Position numbers and translations under genes: made by a program
Shown here: piece by piece, positions 1 through 8,750 of the stretch
Numbering within the stretch: the first letter of the stretch is position 1
How the letters are laid out: each line of letters begins with the position of its first letter
The notes under the pieces: generated by a model
The model's database searches: none
What the model saw: only the letters and a program-made list of their open reading frames with translations
Told to the model about the DNA's origin: nothing
Assembly (NCBI RefSeq): GCF_014205845.1
Contig: NZ_JACHCR010000002.1
Coordinates: 1-64,000, forward strand
Direction of reading: 5' to 3'
DNA from: Mucilaginibacter cryoferens
Lineage (GTDB): Bacteria; Bacteroidota; Bacteroidia; Sphingobacteriales; Sphingobacteriaceae
Length of the DNA: 64,000 bases

Positions 1-361
1 CAGACCATGATCTTTCTCTTTACCCTTTTCTTCTGATTTAAAATTATTCCTTATTTATCTCTTTTCACAATCTCCCACAAACATAGGATGACAAGCGTTT
101 TTTAACTTGTAATAGGTAGTTGTAAAATCAGGGGGCTCTGAATAGGGAATGACATTATTTAAGTTTGTCATCCTGAGATACGAAGGATCTATTCGCCTAC
201 AATACAGAGCGAAGAAGTATGGCGAATACTAGATTCTTCACTACGTTCCAGAATAACAAATGCGATTGGAGGGGTAATTAAACAAAATAAACAATCACAT
301 AGAAAGGCCTAAAGTCCCCGTCAACTATTGGTTTCAGGTCTTTCGCTTTCAACTTTAAAAT
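1..361. other. Gene-free left edge with one inverted-repeat element
   Basis: No supported coding region lies here. An ATG on the minus strand at 6-8 could be the first codon of a gene running off the left edge, but only two further codons are visible. Positions 166-259 hold an imperfect inverted repeat, annotated separately. The rest is AT-rich and shows no clear TAnnTTTG promoter for the downstream hydrolase. Confidence 0.5.
166..259. repeat. Interspersed inverted repeat (TGTCATCCTGAG... type), copy 1
   Basis: The left arm begins TGTCATCCTGAG and ends GGATCTATTCGCC. The right arm begins GGCGAATACTAGATTC and ends GAATAACA, which is the imperfect reverse complement of the left arm. The same plan and the shared word ATCTATTCGCCTAC recur at 62249-62338. 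This looks like a miniature palindromic intergenic repeat that would fold as a long hairpin in RNA. Confidence 0.65.
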
Positions 362-2089
362 ATGAAAAAATTACTGCTGTTACTGGCTTTTATAAGCCGG
401 TGTGTAACTCTTTTTGCTCAAAATTTGCCCCAGCCAGATGCGGCAACGTACATTATTAACGATAGCGTATTTATTAAAACCCCGCAGGGGCATCTGCTTT
501 CGGCCGTAATGGTACGGCGGCGCGATGCTGTGGGCAGGCAGCCTGCGGCATTGTTCGCGTTTATTTATTCGGATACCAAAAGAAGCTTATATGAGGCCAA
601 ATATGCCGCCGATCATGGTTATGTAGGCATAGTAGCCGATGTACGCGGCAAACGGCTAAGCCCCGGAGAGGTTGCACCCTACGAGCACGATGCCGAAGAC
701 GTTTACGAGGTGATTGACTGGATAAGTAAGCAAGCCTGGAGCAATGGTAAGGTGGGTATGTACGGCGGCAGCTATTCGGGCTTTACGCAATGGGCAGCGC
801 TTAAACACAAAGTACATCCGGCGCTTAAAACTATAGTGCCCTATGTATCGGCCATACCAGGTATGGGGTTGCCAATGGAAAATAACGTTTTCCTGAATGC
901 CAATTACGGCTGGGCTTTTTATGTAACCAACAACAAATATCTGGATACCGCCACCTATAACAATCAAAAGCGCTGGCTTGATTTAAATGAAAACTGGTAC
1001 AAAAGCGGCGCCGCATACAATAAAATTGATAGCGTTGACCAAGCCCCTAACAAATGGCTGCAACGCTGGCTTAAGCATCCGGGTTTTGATAAATACTGGC
1101 AATCTACAATTCCATACGGTAAAGAATTTGCAAAGATCAATATTCCCATACTTGCTTTTGATGGTTATTATGATGATGGGCAAACATCCGGCCTGTACTA
1201 TCTGCGGCAGTTGGCCAAATACAATCCCAAAGCCAATTACTATTTGATATTGGGTCCCTACGATCATTTTGGCGCGCAAAGGGGAGGGGAGCCAGTGCTA
1301 AGGGGGTATAAAGTTGATTCTGTTGCTATCATCCACACCCGCGAGCTTACCTTTCAGTGGTTTGATTATATTATGAAGCAAGGCAAAAAGCCACTTATAC
1401 TTAAAGATAGGATCAATTACGAGGTAATGGGAGCCAACCGCTGGGATCATGCACCATCGCTGGAAAAAATGCACCAAAGTATGCTCAAGCTATACCTCAG
1501 CAATGTTAAAAAGGACGACTATTTTAAACTTTCGGCACAAAAACCAACCCAATCTGCTGCCCTGGAGCAGGAAATTGACCTTGCCGACCATACCACCTTC
1601 AACAACTACGCTTATCCGTACCCTATCATTCAAAAAGATATCTCCAGCAACGGCTTTACTTTTATAAGCGATAGTTTAAAGCAACCCATGATTGTTAATG
1701 GCGCGTTTATGGGGCAAATTACAGCGGCTATTAATAAGAAAGATTTTGACTACAGCGTAGTGCTTTATGAGGTAATGCCCACCGGCGAATATTTTGAACT
1801 TACCTACTTTGTAGGCCGGGCCAGTTATGCATTGGATATTACCAACCGTAAATTATTACAGCCCGGTAAAATAACCAATATTCCGTTTTCTAATACCAAG
1901 GTGGTAAGCAGGCAGCTTAGTAGGGGCAGTCGGCTGTTGGTGGTTATCAATGTAAATAAAAACAACTTTAGCCAGGTAAATTATGGTACGGGGAAAGATG
2001 TAAGTGTAGAAACTGTTAAAGATGGCAAGGTCCCTCTTAAAGTGAAATGGTATAATAGCAGTTATATTGAGGTGCCCATATCAAAGTGA
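362..2089 (+). CDS. Secreted CocE/NonD-family (S15-like) serine hydrolase
   Basis: The 575-residue product resembles the CocE/NonD acyl-hydrolase family, which includes cocaine esterase, glutaryl-7-ACA acylase and X-Pro dipeptidyl peptidases. A signal peptide covers about residues 1-19, ending at FAQ. The alpha/beta-hydrolase core follows. The nucleophile elbow is GGSYSG at 135-140 with Ser137 as likely nucleophile, preceded by the family-typical VADVRGKRLSPGE and YDVIDW-like segments. FDGYYDDG and GPYDHFG further on supply the probable acid and histidine. The C-terminal third fits the beta-sandwich domain of the family. Length is normal. It probably cleaves esters, amides or peptides in the periplasm; the substrate cannot be read from sequence. 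It appears monocistronic. Confidence 0.88.
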   Translation: MKKLLLLLAFISRCVTLFAQNLPQPDAATYIINDSVFIKTPQGHLLSAVMVRRRDAVGRQPAALFAFIYSDTKRSLYEAKYAADHGYVGIVADVRGKRLSPGEVAPYEHDAEDVYEVIDWISKQAWSNGKVGMYGGSYSGFTQWAALKHKVHPALKTIVPYVSAIPGMGLPMENNVFLNANYGWAFYVTNNKYLDTATYNNQKRWLDLNENWYKSGAAYNKIDSVDQAPNKWLQRWLKHPGFDKYWQSTIPYGKEFAKINIPILAFDGYYDDGQTSGLYYLRQLAKYNPKANYYLILGPYDHFGAQRGGEPVLRGYKVDSVAIIHTRELTFQWFDYIMKQGKKPLILKDRINYEVMGANRWDHAPSLEKMHQSMLKLYLSNVKKDDYFKLSAQKPTQSAALEQEIDLADHTTFNNYAYPYPIIQKDISSNGFTFISDSLKQPMIVNGAFMGQITAAINKKDFDYSVVLYEVMPTGEYFELTYFVGRASYALDITNRKLLQPGKITNIPFSNTKVVSRQLSRGSRLLVVINVNKNNFSQVNYGTGKDVSVETVKDGKVPLKVKWYNSSYIEVPISK

Positions 2090-2239
2090 GGGAGAAAGGT
2101 GAAATATTTTTAGTTTGAAAATACCTGTTGTTAAATAATCGGTTTTTTTATCAAAAAGATGTCAGGAATTACAATAGCGTAAAACAAGCGGATACATAAA
2201 TACGTTCTTTACTGTACCTGCTTAACACATGTATCATAT

Positions 2240-3262
2240 ATGGAAACTTCAACACTCAAAAGTATCGCGTACCAGCTAATGCAAGGTAGTAAAGGCCTGC
2301 TGGCGATGGACGAAAGCACTGCCACCTGTAATAAACGCTTCGCAGAACTGGGTATTCCGCAAACGGAAGAGTATCGCCGTAAATACCGCGATCTGATAGT
2401 TAACGCGCCGGGCCTTGGCGATTATATTAGCGGAGCAATCTTGTTTGATGAAACTATAAAGCAAAGTACTGCTGATGGTACCCTGTTTGTTGATATTTTA
2501 AAACGAAACGGAATTATTCCGGGGATAAAGGTTGATGAAGGGGCTATCCCGATGTTGGGCTTCCCCGGCGAAAAAATAACCGAGGGGTTGGATGGTTTGG
2601 GTGAGCGTTTGAAAGCTTATTACAATTTGGGTGCCCGTTTTGCTAAATGGCGGGCGGTTATTACCATCGGGACGGAGATTCCTTCTACAGCCTGTATAAA
2701 GGCAAATGCTTACACACTGGCACGTTACGCCATGTTTTGCCAGGAAGCAGGTTTAGTACCTATTGTTGAGCCCGAAGTGGTGATGGATGGCCGTCATTCC
2801 CTGGCGCGTTGTGCCGAAGTAACCACCGAAGTGTTGCACGCTGTGTTTAACGCGCTATACCAGCACCGGGTTGATATGGAATGTATGATATTGAAACCCA
2901 ATATGGTACTACCCGGAGAGGGCAGCGCCGAAAAACCGGGTGCCGATGAGATTGCAGAAGCTACTATAAAATGTTTTTTAAGAACGGTACCGGCCACAGT
3001 ACCGGGTATTGCTTTTTTATCGGGCGGCCAATCGCCGCAGCTGGCATCCGAAAGATTAAACAGAATGCATACGCAGTTTGGTGAGGTAATGCCCTGGGTA
3101 TTAACTTTTTCGTTTTCGAGAGCGGTACAACAACCGGCGCTTGAACTATGGCAGGGGAAAGACGAAAACATAGTGGCCGCGCAAAAAGCCTTAGTGCACC
3201 GTGCCGCATGTAACAGCGCCGCCAAAATGGGCCAGTACAGTTCAGAAATGGAGACGGTTTAA
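2240..3262 (+). CDS. Fructose-bisphosphate aldolase, class I
   Basis: The 340-residue protein is a eukaryote-type class I aldolase, which cleaves fructose-1,6-bisphosphate to dihydroxyacetone phosphate and glyceraldehyde-3-phosphate through a lysine Schiff base. Family motifs are clear: GLLAMDEST near residues 19-27, GIKVDEG at 95-101, KWRAV at 136-140, and the active-site segment MILKPNMVLPG with Lys219 as the Schiff-base lysine. LSGGQS follows. Length is close to the family norm of about 340-360. The ATG at 2240 starts directly at the conserved N-terminus. Flanking genes are unrelated, so it is probably a single-gene unit. Confidence 0.95.
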   Translation: METSTLKSIAYQLMQGSKGLLAMDESTATCNKRFAELGIPQTEEYRRKYRDLIVNAPGLGDYISGAILFDETIKQSTADGTLFVDILKRNGIIPGIKVDEGAIPMLGFPGEKITEGLDGLGERLKAYYNLGARFAKWRAVITIGTEIPSTACIKANAYTLARYAMFCQEAGLVPIVEPEVVMDGRHSLARCAEVTTEVLHAVFNALYQHRVDMECMILKPNMVLPGEGSAEKPGADEIAEATIKCFLRTVPATVPGIAFLSGGQSPQLASERLNRMHTQFGEVMPWVLTFSFSRAVQQPALELWQGKDENIVAAQKALVHRAACNSAAKMGQYSSEMETV

Positions 3263-3279
3263 AGCAGGTTTAAAATTGA

Positions 3280-3317
3280 AATGGCTTTTTGCCACCGGCT
3301 TTTGGCTTTAAGCCATT
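3280..3317. terminator. Possible bidirectional hairpin between convergent genes
   Basis: AATGGCTT at 3280-3287 pairs with AAGCCATT at 3310-3317. The hairpin lies just after the aldolase stop and touches the stop codon of the opposite-strand gene. There is no strong T-run, so its role as a terminator is tentative. Confidence 0.35.
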
Positions 3318-3723
3318 AAATAGCTCTCATTTTATTCGCCTTAGGCTCATGCGTAACCTCGGCGAGGCCTAAGGCCTCCATTAATGGCGGTATATACATC
3401 CCGAAGCGGCCGCGGAGCCCTTTTTTTAAGCCATACCAGCCGCCATTAGGGTTGGTATCGGCACGGGCCCAGGCTTCTACCGTGCCTTCTTTGGCTGGTT
3501 TCTGTTCGTCGGCGCTGCCCAGTTCCATCCAGTCGCCATGCGCTTTAAGCATGGTGTGCAGGTGGGCAAGGCAGCTATAATCATAATGCAGAACGGTTTT
3601 GCCAACTGTACACACCAAAATTTCTTTACCATCTTTTACATCGGTATGCATGGTATATCCGGAAGATAGCGGTGGTGTTTTTAAAGCTAAAGGGTTTTCT
3701 TTGGTACCTATCTTCTCTTTCAT
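3316..3723 (-). CDS. Conserved hypothetical protein, 135 residues
   Basis: I do not recognise a function. The protein has no signal peptide or membrane segment and is probably a soluble cytoplasmic protein. It has a central VCTVGKTVLHYDYSCLAHL stretch and a conserved-looking C-terminal part with GGWYGLKKGLRGRFGMY. It is convergent with the aldolase gene, sharing a short hairpin between the two stops. The ATG is followed by a charged N-terminus, typical for Bacteroidota small cytosolic proteins. Codon use matches neighbouring genes. Confidence 0.7.
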   Translation of the reverse strand: MKEKIGTKENPLALKTPPLSSGYTMHTDVKDGKEILVCTVGKTVLHYDYSCLAHLHTMLKAHGDWMELGSADEQKPAKEGTVEAWARADTNPNGGWYGLKKGLRGRFGMYIPPLMEALGLAEVTHEPKANKMRAI

Positions 3724-4032
3724 TTTTTTTAACTGGTTTACGTATGGTTTTGTGGTTTAAATATAAGTAGTAAAAAAACATAATGTTGGATGGATAATAG
3801 AATATTTAGCTCTTTTTATCGTGTATTTTCAATACTTAAAAGTAGTTTTGATGGATTATTCTACTTTATTTATCGTAAAAATTATGCGATTTTGGCATAA
3901 TGCTATATACATTATGCAAACGTTTGCAATTGGTTGTTTTTTGGGGTTTGTTTACTTATAATAGCATTGCGTATAAGCAACGGTATGTTTGGTTATATGT
4001 ATTATTCAATTATAACCCAATTATATTTTTTG
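3724..4032. other. Intergenic control region between divergent genes
   Basis: This 309-bp AT-rich stretch separates the minus-strand hypothetical gene from the AraC regulator. It holds the inverted words TTATGC (near 3887) and GCATAA (near 3896) and the perfect palindrome at 3915-3928. The reading frame of the AraC gene is open upstream to a TTG at 3934. That extension encodes a hydrophobic, non-conserved tail, so this region is better read as regulatory. Confidence 0.45.
3915..3928. promoter_or_regulatory. LacI-family-like operator palindrome
   Basis: TGCAAACGTTTGCA is a perfect 14-bp palindrome with the AAnCGnTT core typical of LacI/GalR-family operators (as in PurR or CcpA sites). It lies 105 bp before the preferred AraC start at 4033. 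No LacI-family gene is in the window, so the regulator would be encoded elsewhere. Confidence 0.5.
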
Positions 4033-4938
4033 ATGAGTAGCAGCTTAAAAAGGCGTGATGGTTTTATTGGCGAAAAACTGATAAGCATTCCCCTGAAAGT
4101 GTTGGAGGAAGTAAAAAATAAGGAACCCGATCTTTTCCAGGTTTACGTTACACAAATAGGCTACTTTCCCAAAGCAAACTTTCATTACCGCGAACGCCGT
4201 AAAGGGTGCGATGATAATATTCTTATTTACTGTTTGCAGGGTAAGGGGCATTATATATTGGATAATAAACGGTACGAGGTAAACTCAAACCAGTTTATCA
4301 TTATTCCGGCTACGGAGAAGTATATGCGCTACTGGGCCGATAAAGATGACCCCTGGACTATTTACTGGGTGCACTACACCGGCGATGGTATTGATGCCTT
4401 TAACCGCGCGCTTAACCTGGGCGTTACCAACGGTCCGGTATTGATCCCCTTTAATGAGAAAGCTTTAGAAATATGGCAAAACATTTACCAAACACTTGAA
4501 ATGGGCTATAGTATCGAAAACCTGTGTAATGCCGGCTTTTGTTTGTACCATTTGCTGGCAACTTTTTTGTTTCCGCAGCGGCGGGTTCAAAGTAGCCGGG
4601 AAAATGATGGCGATTTGATTACCAAAACTATACACAGCATGCGCGATAATATCAATAAGAAGCTTTCTGTAGAAGAAATGGCGGCAAGTCATAGCTTATC
4701 GGTTTCGCATTTTTCAAACCTGTTTCGCAAAGCAACCGGGATGCCACCTATAGATTATTTTATCCACATAAAAATGCAACGAGCCTGCCAGTTGCTGTAT
4801 ACCAATAATGATAAGATAAGAGATGTAGCCGTTGAATTAGGGTATGATGATCCATACTATTTTTCGCGCATTTTTAAAAAATACATCGGCTCATCACCAG
4901 AGCAATACAGGCTGAATATTAAAGGTATCGGTGATTAA
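4033..4938 (+). CDS. AraC-family transcriptional regulator with cupin sensor domain
   Basis: The 301-residue regulator has two parts. Residues about 20-160 form an AraC-type ligand-binding cupin: YCLQGKGHYIL, the VNSNQFIIIPA turn and YWVHYTG are characteristic. The last 100 residues form the two-helix-turn-helix DNA-binding domain, with MAASHSLSVSHFSNLFRK as the first and IRDVAVELGYDDPYYFSRIF as the second. I chose the ATG at 4033 rather than the upstream TTG at 3934, because the cupin family starts here and the extension is unconserved. Such regulators commonly respond to sugars. A LacI-like palindrome upstream suggests this gene is itself under carbohydrate-responsive control (inference). 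Confidence 0.88.
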   Translation: MSSSLKRRDGFIGEKLISIPLKVLEEVKNKEPDLFQVYVTQIGYFPKANFHYRERRKGCDDNILIYCLQGKGHYILDNKRYEVNSNQFIIIPATEKYMRYWADKDDPWTIYWVHYTGDGIDAFNRALNLGVTNGPVLIPFNEKALEIWQNIYQTLEMGYSIENLCNAGFCLYHLLATFLFPQRRVQSSRENDGDLITKTIHSMRDNINKKLSVEEMAASHSLSVSHFSNLFRKATGMPPIDYFIHIKMQRACQLLYTNNDKIRDVAVELGYDDPYYFSRIFKKYIGSSPEQYRLNIKGIGD

Positions 4939-5164
4939 AATCATTCGGCTAAAGTATGTAGCACGATGCGAAAATCTGTTTTAGTAACTTAAGTTATGAC
5001 GCTGGTAAAACCCCAATTGACGCTTTTTATCCTTGCTCTATAGATCATTGTTCCTTTGTCCAAAAAAATTATCTCCCAACTTCCGAAGCTCCGTGTAACA
5101 ATTTTTAAACAATGTCAATTAACAAAAAAGCGCTAATTTGCGCTTTAAACATAAGTTGACACTC

Positions 5165-7489
5165 ATGAATAAATATTTACTTACCATTCCGGCGGTTGCC
5201 TGGGTTTTGGCGGCGCATGCCCAGCAGGGTGGCGCTTTAACCACAAAGGATTATGAACACGCCGAAAGCTTTATGAGCTATAATACGGGCGCATTGGTTG
5301 ATAGGGCAGATGTACGCCCCAACTGGTTACCCGGCGATAAATTCTGGTACCGCGTTTTAACTGCCCAGGGCAGCGAGTTTGTGCTGGTAGACCCAGCAAA
5401 GAAATCGCGCGAGGTAGCCTTTGATCATCAGAAACTTGCCGAAGTACTTTCTGCTTCCTCAGGTAATAAATACGATGGTAACAACCTGCCTTTTCAAACT
5501 ATTGGCTACTTGGCCGATGGTAAAATACTTACTTTTTCGGCAGCCGGTAAACACTGGCAGTATAACCTGGTCACCAATATCCTCAACCCTGGAATGGAAG
5601 GTGACCACGAAAAAATAAAGGCAGGTGGCCGAAGAGCTAAAACTGAAGAAGTATTATCGCCAGATGGTAACCGTGCAGCCTTTATTAAAGATCATAACCT
5701 TTGGGTGCGCGATGTGAAAACCGGCAACCAAACTCAGCTAACTACCGATGGGATAAAAGATTTTGGCTATGCAACAGATAATGCCGGCTGGCAATCATCA
5801 GATGCGGCCATACTACGCTGGTCGCCCGATTCAAAAAAGATAGCCACCTTTAAGCAAGATCAGCGTAAAGTGAGCGATATGTACCTGGTTACCACCAATG
5901 TTGGTAAACCAACCCTTAAACAATGGAAATACCCATTACCGGGTGATGACATTGCCACCATAACCCGTGTTATTGTTGATGTGGAAAACCCCAAAGTAAT
6001 CACCTTACAGGTAGCGCCAGATGCACACCGCGCAACACTAAGCGATGATATTAGCAGCAGCGGTACATTTGATGATGTGGATTGGAACGCCGATGCCTCT
6101 AAACTGGCCTTTGTATCAACCTCCCGCGATCATAAAAACGAGAAATTTCGTATTGCGGATGCCACTACCGGTGCTGTGAAAGAAGTTTTTGAAGAAACCG
6201 TTGCCACGCAATTCGAATCGGGGCAGGGTGCTATTAACTGGCGCTACCTGGATAAAACAAAAGAAATTATCTGGTACTCTGAGCGCGACAACTGGGGGCA
6301 CCTTTACCTTTATGATGCCCTTACCGGTAAGGTTAAAAATCAGGTAACCAATGGCGATTTTGTAGTTACAAAGTTGCTTAAGGTTGATGAGAAGAACCGT
6401 GTAGTTTACTTTATTGCTGATGGCCGCGAAAAAGAGAATCCCTACTTTAGCCAGTTATGTAAAGTAGGTTTTGATGGTAAGCACTTTACCCTTTTAACAC
6501 CAGAGGATGGTAACCATAATGTTACCTTATCGCCGGGTGGTAATTACTTTGTAGATAGCTACTCAAAACCGAATGTGCCACCTGTTGTGGTATTGCGCAA
6601 TATGGATGGTAAACTGATAACCGATCTTGAAAAAGCAGATGTTTCGCGCCTGGCCGCAACCGGCTGGAAAGCGCCAACGCCGGTTAAGCTGATTGCCCAC
6701 GATGGTAAAACAGATATTTATGGGTTGATATTTACGCCAACCAACATAGAGGCAGGTAAAAAATATCCGGTTATTGATTATATATATCCTGGTCCGCAGG
6801 GTGGTAGCGTAGGTAGCTGGTCGTTCGCGGCTTCAAGAGGCGATAATCAATCATTGGCCGAGTTAGGTTTTATTGTGGTAGTTATTGAAGGTACCAGCAA
6901 CCCGTTACGTTCAAAAAGCTTTCATGATATGAGCTATGGCAATATGGCCGAGAATACACTGCCTGATCAGATCGCAGGCATTCGTCAATTATCACAGCAA
7001 TATCCTATCGACACTAATAAAGTGGGTATCTGGGGGCATTCGGGCGGTGGTTTTGCTACGGCTGCTGCCATGTTCAGGTATCCCGATTTCTTTAAGGTTG
7101 GTATCTCTGAGTCTGGCAATCACGATAACCGAAATTACGAGGATGACTGGGGCGAACGCTATGATGGTTTGGTAGCCAACGCTAATTACGATGCGCAGGC
7201 GAATCAAAATTATGCCAAAAATTTAAAAGGTAAACTAATGCTGGCCCATGGCTTATTAGATAATAACGTACCGCCATATAATACCCTGCTGGTAGTTGAA
7301 GCATTGGAGAAAGCCAATAAAGATTACGACCTGGTGGTATTCCCCAACAGCCCGCATGGTTATGGTGCTTACTCGCCATACATGATGCGTCGCCGCTGGG
7401 ATTACTTTGTGAAAAACCTTTTAGGTGTAGAGCCTCCGCACGAGTACGTGTTGAAATCGACACCAGACCCGAGAAATAAAGCGCAGTAA
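5165..7489 (+). CDS. Secreted S9-family prolyl peptidase (DPP-IV-like)
   Basis: The product of 774 residues is a dipeptidyl-peptidase IV-type serine peptidase. A signal peptide ends at AHAQ about residue 19 from this start. The DPP-IV N-terminal beta-propeller follows (repeated segments such as VLSPDGNRAAFIKDHNLWVRD and LRWSPDSKKIATFKQD), then the alpha/beta-hydrolase domain. The nucleophile elbow is GHSGGG with Ser626. Probable Asp is in AHGLLDNNVPP and His in FPNSPHGYG. I chose the ATG at 5165 because the nine codons before it would precede an otherwise classic signal peptide. It probably releases N-terminal X-Pro or related dipeptides in the periplasm. The elbow differs from the GWSYGG of classic DPP-IV. 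Confidence 0.9.
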   Translation: MNKYLLTIPAVAWVLAAHAQQGGALTTKDYEHAESFMSYNTGALVDRADVRPNWLPGDKFWYRVLTAQGSEFVLVDPAKKSREVAFDHQKLAEVLSASSGNKYDGNNLPFQTIGYLADGKILTFSAAGKHWQYNLVTNILNPGMEGDHEKIKAGGRRAKTEEVLSPDGNRAAFIKDHNLWVRDVKTGNQTQLTTDGIKDFGYATDNAGWQSSDAAILRWSPDSKKIATFKQDQRKVSDMYLVTTNVGKPTLKQWKYPLPGDDIATITRVIVDVENPKVITLQVAPDAHRATLSDDISSSGTFDDVDWNADASKLAFVSTSRDHKNEKFRIADATTGAVKEVFEETVATQFESGQGAINWRYLDKTKEIIWYSERDNWGHLYLYDALTGKVKNQVTNGDFVVTKLLKVDEKNRVVYFIADGREKENPYFSQLCKVGFDGKHFTLLTPEDGNHNVTLSPGGNYFVDSYSKPNVPPVVVLRNMDGKLITDLEKADVSRLAATGWKAPTPVKLIAHDGKTDIYGLIFTPTNIEAGKKYPVIDYIYPGPQGGSVGSWSFAASRGDNQSLAELGFIVVVIEGTSNPLRSKSFHDMSYGNMAENTLPDQIAGIRQLSQQYPIDTNKVGIWGHSGGGFATAAAMFRYPDFFKVGISESGNHDNRNYEDDWGERYDGLVANANYDAQANQNYAKNLKGKLMLAHGLLDNNVPPYNTLLVVEALEKANKDYDLVVFPNSPHGYGAYSPYMMRRRWDYFVKNLLGVEPPHEYVLKSTPDPRNKAQ

Positions 7490-7509
7490 GCACTATTCGC
7501 TCAAAATAC

Positions 7510-7550
7510 AAACGCCTGATGTCGGTTAAGACCTCAGGCGTTTTCTGTTT
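7510..7550 (+). terminator. Intrinsic terminator after the S9 peptidase gene
   Basis: AAACGCCTGA at 7510-7519 pairs with TCAGGCGTTT at 7534-7543, followed by TTTTCTGTTT. A short inner GTC/GAC pairing extends the stem. It is correctly placed 20 bp past the stop codon at 7489. Confidence 0.75.
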
Positions 7551-7570
7551 AACATAGGTATAATATAGGG

Positions 7571-8503
7571 CTATTTGTATTTCACATTTGGGAAATCCTT
7601 TTGTGCCTGTTTAAATTGCTGCTCCCATTCGTCGGTCCAGCCAAAGGCGATGGTAGCCTGGGTTTTAAGGTTTACACCTGCTGCACCGCTCCAAAAATGT
7701 ACAAACTCTCCCCAGTTCATATCCCGGCTGTACGCCTTGCCCTTTTTGGAGAAATTGGCGGCCAGTACTTCAAAATAGCGGTTTAAAACCTTGCTGCCAC
7801 CATGTTCGCTATAAATTGGGTAAAACCAGTTTTTGAACCATTGCGTTCCCGGGCGTGGAAAATTATCCTTTTGGGTTTGCATTTGGTTGTAAATATTATC
7901 GGCATCGGCAGTTTTGCCTAAAGCTTTTAGCACATCATAAATGTATATTTCCATCCATTTACTATCGCCCCAAAGCGGAAAAGACGGTGAGTTGTGGATG
8001 CCCTTTGAAGCGCCTTCCACAATATGGCCAACCTCGTGCACCGGTACGCGTATATTGTTGCCGGTAGCTTCTGTCCAGGCATTCGGATCGCCCGAGCCTA
8101 CGTCTATAACGTTACGGTTGTTGTGGCTGGCATCAAAATACGTTGACGGGTGGCCGCCGCCATACCTACCCGAGTGGAAAACAACAAATAAGCGCCCATC
8201 TTTACCAAAGCCGCCATACGTTTTTTTGGTGTATACCCATACATCGGCCATCACTTTAAACGGCCAGGTAATGCTGCGTTTTACGCCATCATCATAGTAT
8301 ACGGCAACGTTGTCATCGTAATACACCCGGGTTAAAAGTTGTTTGTGTTCAAACCAATGTTCCTGCCATGTGTAGGGCGGTATACCGGTTGTATCGGTAA
8401 CGGTTTGCTTAACAGAAGTAGGATACAAGGTTGTGGTTTTAGCATGGGCAATGGAAGCACCACCTAAAATTAAACCCATCATAGCATATTTAATAGGGGT
8501 CAT
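7571..8503 (-). CDS. Secreted putative zinc metallopeptidase (HEVGH)
   Basis: The 310-residue exported protein has a signal peptide to about residue 21 (IAHA). HEVGH at 156-160 matches the zincin HExxH motif, and Glu185 in WMEIY, 24 residues later, could be a third ligand as in gluzincins. The context before it (NNIRVPVHEVGHIVEG) is what a metal-dependent active-site helix looks like. I cannot assign it to a named peptidase family. The C-terminal half is aromatic-rich with FVHFWSGAAG. The gene is convergent with the S9 peptidase. A TATATTTG -7 element and an 18-bp palindrome lie just upstream, suggesting repressor control. Confidence 0.7.
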   Translation of the reverse strand: MTPIKYAMMGLILGGASIAHAKTTTLYPTSVKQTVTDTTGIPPYTWQEHWFEHKQLLTRVYYDDNVAVYYDDGVKRSITWPFKVMADVWVYTKKTYGGFGKDGRLFVVFHSGRYGGGHPSTYFDASHNNRNVIDVGSGDPNAWTEATGNNIRVPVHEVGHIVEGASKGIHNSPSFPLWGDSKWMEIYIYDVLKALGKTADADNIYNQMQTQKDNFPRPGTQWFKNWFYPIYSEHGGSKVLNRYFEVLAANFSKKGKAYSRDMNWGEFVHFWSGAAGVNLKTQATIAFGWTDEWEQQFKQAQKDFPNVKYK

Positions 8504-8521
8504 TGTTATATTTATGAAATT

Positions 8522-8539
8522 TGATAAAACGTTTTATCA
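8522..8539. promoter_or_regulatory. 18-bp LacI-like operator before the HEVGH protease gene
   Basis: TGATAAAACGTTTTATCA is a perfect 18-bp palindrome with an AAACGTTT core, matching the LacI/GalR operator plan. It lies 18 bp before the start codon and just downstream of the putative -7 box, so a bound protein would block transcription. Confidence 0.6.
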
Positions 8540-8547
8540 TTCATGTT

Positions 8548-8555
8548 CAAATATA
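8548..8555 (-). promoter_or_regulatory. Candidate Bacteroidota -7 promoter element
   Basis: Read on the minus strand this is TATATTTG, a full match to TAnnTTTG. The matching -33 TTTG at the usual 19-nt spacing is not present (the site reads ATGG on that strand), so this is a half-consensus promoter. It precedes the HEVGH protease gene by 44 bp. Confidence 0.45.
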
Positions 8556-8750
8556 ATCAAGTAATCATAAAAACCATCAGTTTTCTGACGATGGTTAAAG
8601 TTTTTTTTGAGAGAGGGCAGCGCTGTTCTTATTTTGTTTGAGTTTTTTTAAAATGGATGAGTGCCCGGTAGCTATAATTTTATAGTTTTATAGAATTATT
8701 TCCCTGCGTAAATAATTCAAAACTTAAAGTATTCAATCACTATTTAAAAA

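Noticed and set aside
2794..3225. Open frame of 143 codons antisense to the aldolase gene
   Set aside because: The aldolase motifs cover the same bases; nothing protein-like on the antisense strand.
3934..4032. Longer start (TTG) for the AraC regulator
   Set aside because: The extra 33 residues are hydrophobic, unlike the family N-terminus, and would begin 5 bp after a regulatory palindrome.
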